Origin: an uncultured Clostridium sp. | GTDB lineage: Bacteria > Bacillota > Clostridia > Lachnospirales > Lachnospiraceae | Reading direction: 5' to 3' | Assembly: GCA_958442925.1 (NCBI GenBank) | Contig: CAUCIO010000069.1 | Location: forward strand, 1 to 10,863 | Length of the DNA stretch: 10,863 nt | Part shown: positions 1 to 4,862 of the stretch, piece after piece | Layout of the letters: every line of letters begins with the position of its first letter | How positions within the stretch are numbered: the stretch's first letter is position 1 | The notes under the pieces: model-generated | The model's input: only the letters and a program-made list of their open reading frames with translations | Told to the model about the DNA's origin: nothing | Database searches by the model: none | Program-made: the position numbers and the translations under genes

Positions 1-165
1 CAGGACGGCACATTTGCCAAGAACTGGCTGTTAGAGAACCAGGTAGGATGCCCGCATTTCAATGCCATGAGAAAGAGAGAGGCAGCTCACCAGCTGGAGA
101 AGACAGGACAGGAGTTAAGAAAGCTCTACAGCTGGAATGACAGCAATAAGCTGATTGATAACTAA
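1..165 (+). CDS. ilvC: Ketol-acid reductoisomerase, C-terminal fragment (5' end outside window)
   Basis: Frame 1 is open from the window edge to TAA at 163-165 and encodes the last 54 residues of a protein. The segment [12 protein letters not shown] followed by [19 protein letters not shown] matches the C-terminal knotted helical domain of class I ketol-acid reductoisomerase (usual form [18 protein letters not shown]). The enzyme isomerises and reduces acetolactate or acetohydroxybutyrate with NADPH and Mg2+ in valine, leucine and isoleucine synthesis in the cytoplasm. The Rossmann domain and most metal ligands lie outside the window. The usual Arg in GRPHF is Cys here (residue 17 of the fragment). 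The gene ends about 45 bp before a strong terminator, so it is probably last in its transcript. Its place next to a LysR gene and leuCD fits a branched-chain amino acid cluster. Confidence 0.9.
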   Translation, partial: QDGTFAKNWLLENQVGCPHFNAMRKREAAHQLEKTGQELRKLYSWNDSNKLIDN

Positions 166-211
166 GATCAGAATAAACAGAATCAAATAAAAATAAGTGT
201 GTGTGAATATG

Positions 212-261
212 AAAAAACGGAGGCTCCTCTTCCAGAGATGAAGGGGAGGGCTCCGTTTTTT
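212..261. terminator. Bidirectional rho-independent terminator between ilvC and the lysR-type gene
   Basis: AAAAAACGGAG (212-222) pairs perfectly with CTCCGTTTTTT (251-261). Inside it CTCCTCTT (224-231) pairs with AAGGGGAG (241-248), including one G-T pair, around a 9-nt loop. The A-run and T-run flank the stem, so it can stop ilvC transcripts on the plus strand and transcripts of the convergent regulator gene on the minus strand. Confidence 0.9.
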
Positions 262-279
262 CATGCGCCTGATTTTCTC

Positions 280-1173
280 TTAATGCTGATCCGGCATACA
301 GAATTTGACAAACTGGCTGGTGGTCTTAGTTACATAGGAAGGATTGTAGGAAAATCCAATAGTTCTTCTTCTGATAGGAGAAGCCAGGGGGATTTCTATG
401 AGACTTCCCTCCTCCAGCTCCTTTTTTACAAAATCTTTGATCACACATCCGATTCCAAGTCCGATTTTGGCAAATTCGATGATTAAATCCATGGTAGTGG
501 CTTCCAGAATGTGGCGGGGCTCAATATTATTTTCTGCAAACCAGGCGTCCACATGGGCCCTTGACATATTGTTCCTGTCTAAGAGCATAACAGTGCCCGC
601 GGAGAAGATGTCCGTATCCCGTCCTTCCCGCAGAAACAGGTTTTCCAGATAGCTTTTTGTACAGATAAAGCCGTCGTTAATCTGCATCACCGGCAGGAAT
701 TTCAGATTTCTCCTGCTTTTGGGTTCTGCCACCAGTCCGATGTCCAGCTGCTGCTGTTCCAGCATGGAGACAGTTTTTGCGGTGGACTGGCTTTCGATGG
801 TAATCTTAACGTGAGGATTCTGCTCTACAAATTCTTTTAAATAAGGAAGGAGAACGTACTTGCAGAGTGTGTTGCTGACTCCGATTTTCAGCTGGCCGAT
901 ATTAAAATCCTTGATCCGGCGCAGTTCATTTTCTCCTCTGTTTAATGTGTCAAAGGCATTGCTTACATGGCTGAACAGCACTTGTCCCTCTACCGTCAGC
1001 TGGACGCCTCTGGAGTTTCTGGTGAACAGAGGAAGCCCCAGGCTTTCCTCCAGCTTGCTGATGGCCTTGCTGATAGCTGGCTGGCTGATAAAAAGTTCCT
1101 TTGCGGCCTTTGAGATATTACCCGTCTTGGCAACGGCATAGAAAATTCTGTACTGTGATAAATGCTGTTCCAT
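280..1173 (-). CDS. LysR-type transcriptional regulator, probable regulator of leuCD
   Basis: The 297-residue protein has standard LysR-family length and layout. An N-terminal winged helix-turn-helix spans about residues 1-60 (ISKAAKELFISQPAISKAIS, then LGLPLFTRNSRG and LT-x-EG). A linker helix follows, then a periplasmic-binding-like effector domain from about residue 88 to the end. The ATG at 1173 is preceded on the minus strand by AAGGGG about 8 nt upstream. The gene is divergent from leuC, and the space between holds a T-N11-A dyad at the position expected for a LysR activator site, so control of leuCD and autoregulation are the likely roles. The effector cannot be read from the sequence; a leucine-pathway intermediate such as 2-isopropylmalate is an inference from position. 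Family assignment is secure, target inferred. Confidence 0.93.
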   Translation of the reverse strand: MEQHLSQYRIFYAVAKTGNISKAAKELFISQPAISKAISKLEESLGLPLFTRNSRGVQLTVEGQVLFSHVSNAFDTLNRGENELRRIKDFNIGQLKIGVSNTLCKYVLLPYLKEFVEQNPHVKITIESQSTAKTVSMLEQQQLDIGLVAEPKSRRNLKFLPVMQINDGFICTKSYLENLFLREGRDTDIFSAGTVMLLDRNNMSRAHVDAWFAENNIEPRHILEATTMDLIIEFAKIGLGIGCVIKDFVKKELEEGSLIEIPLASPIRRRTIGFSYNPSYVTKTTSQFVKFCMPDQH

Positions 1174-1202
1174 ACTCTTACCCCTTATCTGCTGTCTTTT
1201 CT

Positions 1203-1221
1203 CTATAACTAAACTTTATAG
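1203..1221. promoter_or_regulatory. Candidate LysR-type operator (T-N11-A dyad)
   Basis: CTATAA (1203-1208) and TTATAG (1216-1221) form a perfect 6-bp inverted repeat separated by 7 bp. The core ATAACTAAACTTTAT (1205-1219) contains the LysR signature T-N11-A (T1206, A1218). Its centre at 1212 lies about 65 bp upstream of the predicted leuC start (about 1277), where LysR proteins usually bind their primary recognition site. It also falls about 27 bp into the predicted regulator transcript, which would allow autorepression. Seen directly: the dyad and its spacing. Inferred: the protein that binds it. Confidence 0.65.
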
Positions 1222-1231
1222 TTCATATTCG

Positions 1232-1243
1232 CAATATATATTG
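1232..1243. promoter_or_regulatory. Perfect AT-rich palindrome overlapping the leuC -35, possible second LysR contact site
   Basis: CAATATATATTG is a perfect 12-bp palindrome. Its centre lies about 39 bp upstream of the predicted leuC start and it overlaps the -35 box. LysR activators often have a weaker activation site in this place in addition to the site near -65. AT-rich palindromes of this size also occur by chance. Confidence 0.35.
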
Positions 1244-1270
1244 GTATTATAACAGCCATTGTGGTATGAT
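1241..1270 (+). promoter_or_regulatory. leuC promoter (sigma-A type, extended -10)
   Basis: The -35 is TTGGTA (1241-1246), the spacer is 18 bp, and the -10 is TATGAT (1265-1270) preceded by TGG, giving an extended -10 (TGnTATGAT). The predicted start is near 1277, leaving a leader of about 54 nt with no room for an attenuator. The weak -35 fits an activator-dependent promoter. Confidence 0.65.
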
Positions 1271-1275
1271 GTAAA
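1246..1275 (-). promoter_or_regulatory. Promoter of the LysR-type regulator gene
   Basis: On the minus strand TTTACA (1275-1270) is separated by 18 bp from a perfect TATAAT (1251-1246). It lies almost exactly over the divergent leuC promoter, so RNA polymerase cannot occupy both at once. The predicted transcript starts near 1239 and crosses the LysR dyad. Confidence 0.6.
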
Positions 1276-1314
1276 TACTAAATTTTTCCATGAAGGAAAA
1301 TGCAATACAGCTCC

Positions 1315-1321
1315 AAGGAGG
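1315..1321 (+). promoter_or_regulatory. leuC ribosome binding site, fixes the start at 1331
   Basis: AAGGAGG lies 9 nt before ATG 1331. The open frame extends upstream to 1259, but those 24 codons cover the -10 box and the expected transcription start and have no ribosome site, so 1331 is chosen. Confidence 0.85.
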
Positions 1322-1330
1322 AAGACAACC

Positions 1331-2617
1331 ATGGGTATGACAATGACGCAGAAAATTCTGGCCGCCCATGCCGGACTTGAGTCGGTAAAGGCCGGACAGC
1401 TGATAGAAGCAGAACTGGATCTGGTTCTGGGAAACGATATTACTTCTCCAGTGGCAATTGGAGAGATGAAAAAGATGAACACACAGACTGTGTTTGATAA
1501 AGATAAAATCGCCCTTGTAATGGATCATTTTATTCCGAATAAGGACATTAAGTCAGCGGAGAACTGTAAGTGCTGCAGAGATTTTGCCTGCCGCCATGAA
1601 ATTTCCAATTACTTTGATGTGGGAGAGATGGGGATTGAACATGCCCTGCTTCCTGAAAAAGGCCTGGTAGTAGCCGGGGATGCGGTGATTGGGGCAGACT
1701 CACACACCTGTACCTACGGCGCTTTGGGAGCTTTCTCCACAGGAGTGGGAAGCACGGATATGGCTGCCGGCATGGTGACGGGAAAGGCCTGGTTCAAGGT
1801 TCCCTCTGCTATCCGGTTTGAGCTGACAGGAAAGCCAGCTAAGTGGGTCTGCGGAAAGGATATTATTCTTCATATTATCGGCATGATCGGTGTGGACGGC
1901 GCTCTTTATAAATCTATGGAATTTACGGGAGACGGAATTAAATATCTGTCCATGGATGACCGTTTTACCATTTGCAATATGGCCATTGAGGCAGGCGGCA
2001 AGAACGGCATTTTCCCTGTAGACGAGGCTGCGAAGGAATACATGAGAGAGCACTCAAAACGTGACTTTAAGGTATATGAGGCGGATGAAGATGCAGAGTA
2101 CGAAGCTGTATATCGCATTGATCTGTCAGAGCTGAAACCGACAGTGGCGTTTCCGCATCTGCCGGAAAATACCAGAACCATCGATGAGGCGGGAGAAATT
2201 GAAATTGACCAGGTTGTCATCGGTTCCTGCACCAATGGAAGAACCGAGGACATGAAGACAGCTGCGGGCATTTTAAAAGGCAGAAAAGTGAAAAAAGGCG
2301 TCCGTTGTATCGTGATTCCGGCGACGCAGGCGATTTACCTCCAGTGCATCAGGGAAGGCTGGATGGAGACATTCATTGAAGCGGGAGCAGTAGTCAGCAC
2401 ACCTACCTGCGGTCCCTGCCTGGGAGGATATATGGGTATTCTGGCAGCAGGAGAAAAATGTGTTTCTACCACTAACCGGAATTTTGTAGGCCGCATGGGT
2501 CATGTAGATTCAGAGGTATATCTGGCCAGTCCGGCTGTAGCCGCTGCCAGTGCTGTGGCAGGAAAACTTTGCGGACCGGAGGAAATCAGCAGCCAGGAAA
2601 TGGCAGGAGGAAATTAA
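1331..2617 (+). CDS. leuC: 3-isopropylmalate dehydratase large subunit
   Basis: The 428-residue protein starts [15 protein letters not shown]. It is an aconitase-superfamily protein of the short LeuC2/homoaconitase-like type (about 420 residues). With LeuD it isomerises 2-isopropylmalate to 3-isopropylmalate through dehydration and rehydration, the second step of leucine synthesis, in the cytoplasm. The three expected [4Fe-4S] ligands are present: Cys300 in GSCTNGR and Cys360 and Cys363 in TCGPCLGG. The motifs [22 protein letters not shown] and, near the C-terminus, [16 protein letters not shown] are also typical. The gene is one base from leuD and shares its promoter with it. Related enzymes that act on citramalate (isoleucine route) cannot be excluded, since leuA and leuB are not in the window, but leucine synthesis is the simplest reading. 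Confidence 0.95.
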   Translation: MGMTMTQKILAAHAGLESVKAGQLIEAELDLVLGNDITSPVAIGEMKKMNTQTVFDKDKIALVMDHFIPNKDIKSAENCKCCRDFACRHEISNYFDVGEMGIEHALLPEKGLVVAGDAVIGADSHTCTYGALGAFSTGVGSTDMAAGMVTGKAWFKVPSAIRFELTGKPAKWVCGKDIILHIIGMIGVDGALYKSMEFTGDGIKYLSMDDRFTICNMAIEAGGKNGIFPVDEAAKEYMREHSKRDFKVYEADEDAEYEAVYRIDLSELKPTVAFPHLPENTRTIDEAGEIEIDQVVIGSCTNGRTEDMKTAAGILKGRKVKKGVRCIVIPATQAIYLQCIREGWMETFIEAGAVVSTPTCGPCLGGYMGILAAGEKCVSTTNRNFVGRMGHVDSEVYLASPAVAAASAVAGKLCGPEEISSQEMAGGN

Positions 2618-2618
2618 C

Positions 2619-3113
2619 ATGAAGGCACGGGGACATGTATTCAAATATGGAGATAATGTAGATACAGACGTCATTATTCCGGCCAGATATTTGAACGCCA
2701 CAGAAGGGGCGGAGCTGGCCAGGCACTGTATGGAGGACATTGATAAGGAATTTGTGGGAAAAGTGCAGCCAAGGGATATGATCGTAGCCAATAAAAATTT
2801 CGGCTGTGGCTCCTCCAGAGAGCACGCGCCCTTAGCCATCAAGTGCGCCGGAGTCAGCTGCGTGATAGCGGAGACTTTCGCCCGCATTTTCTACCGGAAT
2901 GCCATCAATATCGGCCTTCCGATTATTGAGTGCCCGGAGGCCGCAGCTTCCATTGAAGCGGGACACGAGGTAGAAGTTGATTTTGACAGCGGAGTTATCA
3001 CAGATAAAACTACAGGAAAAAGCTTTGAGGGACAGGCGTTTCCGCCCTTTATGCAGAAAATTATTGAGGCCGGAGGCCTGGTAAATTATATTAATCAGGG
3101 GAATCAGCCGTGA
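2619..3113 (+). CDS. leuD: 3-isopropylmalate dehydratase small subunit
   Basis: The 164-residue protein has the normal length for a stand-alone LeuD of the archaeal/clostridial type. It forms the swivelling domain that closes over the LeuC active site. Diagnostic motifs are [14 protein letters not shown] (about residues 11-24, substrate-specificity loop) and [12 protein letters not shown] (about 62-73, substrate-binding loop), followed by [14 protein letters not shown]. The start at 2619 has AGGAGG at 2605-2610, inside the end of leuC, and begins one base after the leuC stop, so the two subunits are likely translated in a coupled way. An upstream in-frame ATG at 2550 would overlap leuC by 68 bp and lacks a ribosome site. 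The TGA stop overlaps the GTG of the next gene. Confidence 0.95.
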   Translation: MKARGHVFKYGDNVDTDVIIPARYLNATEGAELARHCMEDIDKEFVGKVQPRDMIVANKNFGCGSSREHAPLAIKCAGVSCVIAETFARIFYRNAINIGLPIIECPEAAASIEAGHEVEVDFDSGVITDKTTGKSFEGQAFPPFMQKIIEAGGLVNYINQGNQP

Positions 3114-3583
3114 CAAAAACAAATGTAATGCGGCTCTTAGATGCCGCAGGAATTGAATATGAAGCCGGAGAGTATGAGGTGGACGAGGCAGATCTGTCAG
3201 GAAGCCATGCGGCGGATATGATGGGCGCTGACCATGATTCCATGTTCAAAACCCTGGTACTCAGAGGCGAGAAAACAGGATATCTGGTCTGCTGTATCCC
3301 TGTGGACGAGGAGCTGGATTTAAAGAAAACAGCCAAAGCTGCCGGGGATAAAAAGGTCGAAATGATTCATATGAAGGAGCTGCTGCCGCTGACAGGGTAT
3401 ATCAGGGGCGGCTGTTCTCCTGTGGGGATGAAGAAGAAATTCCCTACTTATATAGAAGAAACAGCCGTTTTATTTGACAAAATTGCAGTCAGCGCAGGGA
3501 TGAGAGGCGTTCAGGTTATGGTAAATCCAGAGGAACTGGCATCCTATATTGGAGCTTCTTTCGCCTCCCTGGTGAAGGATTAA
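3110..3583 (+). CDS. ybaK: YbaK/EbsC-family aminoacyl-tRNA deacylase (Cys-tRNA(Pro)-type)
   Basis: The 157-residue protein has the single-domain YbaK fold length. Known members hydrolyse mischarged tRNA in trans, typically Cys-tRNA(Pro), in the cytoplasm. Signature residues are visible: Lys47 in MFKTLVLRG, equivalent to the essential Lys of Yba[17 protein letters not shown] (about 70-85); and [19 protein letters not shown] (about 95-113), which carries the GG-x-SP-x-G loop. The GTG start overlaps the leuD TGA in GTGA, with AGGGGAA about 8 nt upstream, so translation is probably coupled to leuD. Exact tRNA specificity (Cys-tRNA(Pro) or another prolyl-type mischarge) cannot be decided from sequence alone. 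Placement in a leucine operon suggests removal of amino acids that the pathway makes by side reactions, but this is inference. Confidence 0.9.
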   Translation: MTKTNVMRLLDAAGIEYEAGEYEVDEADLSGSHAADMMGADHDSMFKTLVLRGEKTGYLVCCIPVDEELDLKKTAKAAGDKKVEMIHMKELLPLTGYIRGGCSPVGMKKKFPTYIEETAVLFDKIAVSAGMRGVQVMVNPEELASYIGASFASLVKD

Positions 3584-3599
3584 CAGCAGCAGAAGAATG

Positions 3600-3666
3600 A
3601 AAATCGGGTTCAGAACAGGTGAAAAAGTTGACATAAAATCAACAGCCTGCTGCGGCCCGATTTTTT
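3600..3666 (+). terminator. Long branched rho-independent terminator ending the leuCD-ybaK operon
   Basis: AAAATCGGG (3600-3608) pairs with CCCGATTTT and runs into TTTTTT (3656-3666). Nested inside are CAG/CTG, CAGG (3616-3619)/CCTG (3646-3649) and a GTTGA (3627-3631)/TCAAC (3639-3643) hairpin with a 7-nt loop. The base stem plus T-run is a conventional terminator; the roughly 47-nt insert makes it longer than usual. Confidence 0.8.
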
Positions 3667-3830
3667 CTTACCGTAGAAATTAATAAAATTGTAATAATTG
3701 TAACAGAAACCTGATGGGAAACTCTATAAAAAATTCACAAAAAACAGGAGAAACTTTGTGATGAACACACAAATATGTTAAGAAAGATTTAAATGTGGAT
3801 GTCAGATGTCACAAAAATGTAAAACACTTA
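3667..3830. other. AT-rich intergenic stretch with no gene seen
   Basis: This is most of a 353-bp gap between ybaK and the cell-wall hydrolase gene. It holds only open frames of a few codons. A TTTGTG/CACAAA inverted repeat (3755-3760 and 3768-3773, 7-bp spacer) and a tandem repeat of GATGTCA (3798-3804 and 3805-3811) precede the promoter and may be regulator sites. No RNA gene or riboswitch was recognised. Confidence 0.5.
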
Positions 3831-3860
3831 TTGACATTTGCTGTACCGCTCCCATATAAT
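3831..3860 (+). promoter_or_regulatory. Near-consensus sigma-A promoter of the cell-wall hydrolase gene
   Basis: TTGACA (3831-3836) and TATAAT (3855-3860) are both perfect hexamers, separated by 18 bp. A start near 3867 gives a leader of about 70 nt that contains only weak hairpins, such as CCCGT (3865-3869)/ACGGG (3878-3882). This points to strong vegetative expression. Confidence 0.85.
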
Positions 3861-3936
3861 TAGCCCCGTCACTGGAAACGGGCCGGAACACGCCATGGAG
3901 CAGATTTCCGGCAGAGCAGAGGAAAGAGGAGTGTGT

Positions 3937-4773
3937 ATGCCAGACATTTACTCATTTCTTCAGACGGTGTATCAGTTTGTAAAATCGCTGGCTGTCAATA
4001 TGACTAAGAAAATGTATCGGACTGCAGCTGTGTTTACCACAGGAGCCGCAGTAGTGACAGTGGTGATGTTCAATTCCGGAGATTTTTCAGGGGCAGGTAA
4101 GAATGCCGCCGTATCTCTGTATGGAGACAGCGAGGAATCTGAGGATTTGACAGATGAACTTTCGTCGGAAGAAACAGGAAATGCAACGGGAGTCCGCATG
4201 GAGTTCCAGCTTGCCGCTTCAAATGAACAGGGTCAGCATCTTTTAGGAGATCTGCTGGAGAAGAATATACAGGATGAGATTGCCCAGAATGCCCTGGAAG
4301 TAGAAGCGATTGAAAAAGAGGTTCTGATGCAGGCGCAGCAGGCAAAACAGGAAGCTGAGGAGAGAGAAAGGGAAAAGAAGCGTGAAAACGCAGTGATCTC
4401 CTATACAGACGAGGATTACGAGGTGCTTCTTCGTATTGTGCAGGCAGAGGCGGGAATCTGTGACGATAAGGGAAAGATTCTGGTAGCCAATGTAATTATT
4501 AACCGGGTGAAGAACAGCAGGTTCCCGGGAAATATCAGGGATGTGGTTTATCAGAGATCTCAGTTTTCACCAGTATCCAACGGTACGATCAACACCTGCA
4601 GGGTAACGCAGCAGACGAGAGACTGCGTGGATCGGGCTTTGGCTGGAGAGGATTACTCAGACGGGGCGCTGTTTTTTATGAACAGAAGCCGTTCCGCATC
4701 GTCGAACGTAAGCTGGTTCGACGGCCACCTGACTTACATTACACAGCACGGAGGCCACGAGTTTTACAGATAA
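3937..4773 (+). CDS. Membrane-anchored SleB/CwlJ-type cell-wall hydrolase
   Basis: The protein has 278 residues. A short basic N-terminus precedes one hydrophobic segment (about residues 28-45, AAVFTTGAAVVTVVMF), read as a membrane anchor or uncleaved signal. An acidic, low-complexity linker (about 60-90) follows, then a charged predicted coiled coil (about 105-150) rich in E, Q, A and K. The C-terminal Hydrolase_2 domain runs from about 155 to 278. It shows LRIVQAEAG with the likely catalytic Glu171, ANVIINRVKNSRFPGNIRDVVYQ, QFSPV and the terminal GHEFYR. Members cleave the peptidoglycan glycan strand, as lytic transglycosylases or muramidases, outside the membrane. Start 3937 is chosen because GAGGAG (3926-3931) precedes it; an ATG at 3895 has no ribosome site. 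The sigma-A promoter suggests a role in growing cells rather than a spore-only enzyme. The gene is monocistronic. Confidence 0.88.
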   Translation: MPDIYSFLQTVYQFVKSLAVNMTKKMYRTAAVFTTGAAVVTVVMFNSGDFSGAGKNAAVSLYGDSEESEDLTDELSSEETGNATGVRMEFQLAASNEQGQHLLGDLLEKNIQDEIAQNALEVEAIEKEVLMQAQQAKQEAEEREREKKRENAVISYTDEDYEVLLRIVQAEAGICDDKGKILVANVIINRVKNSRFPGNIRDVVYQRSQFSPVSNGTINTCRVTQQTRDCVDRALAGEDYSDGALFFMNRSRSASSNVSWFDGHLTYITQHGGHEFYR

Positions 4774-4794
4774 ACATAATAAGAATATAAAAAG

Positions 4795-4841
4795 AAAGCC
4801 CCCGGCAGGAGAGAAAATACTCTTTCCTGCCGGGGGCTTTT
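4795..4841. terminator. Strong bidirectional terminator between the hydrolase and M16C peptidase genes
   Basis: AAAGCCCCCGGCAGGA (4795-4810) and its exact complement at 4825-4840 form a perfect 16-bp stem. Four further pairs, one of them G-T, extend it to a 6-nt loop. T residues follow on the plus strand and CTTTCTTTTT on the minus strand, so it can serve both convergent genes. Confidence 0.95.
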
Positions 4842-4862
4842 GCAGCTCATTTTGCAGTCTGG

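Noticed and set aside
1259..1330. Longer N-terminus for LeuC starting at 1259
   Set aside because: It covers the -10 box and predicted transcription start; AAGGAGG at 1315-1321 fits the ATG at 1331, which matches the family N-terminus.
1277..1330. Leucine leader peptide or T-box attenuator before leuC
   Set aside because: The leader is only about 54 nt, with no Leu-codon run, no specifier stem and no terminator hairpin.
3761..3781. Tiny open frame ATG AAC ACA CAA ATA TGT TAA after AGGAG as a possible regulatory peptide
   Set aside because: Six codons, and it lies upstream of the mapped sigma-A promoter, so it would not be on the hydrolase transcript; no own promoter with acceptable spacing.
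3838..3936. Longer N-terminus for the cell-wall hydrolase, starting at 3838 or at ATG 3895
   Set aside because: 3838 lies between the -35 and -10 boxes and so is not transcribed; 3895 lacks a ribosome site, while 3937 has GAGGAG.
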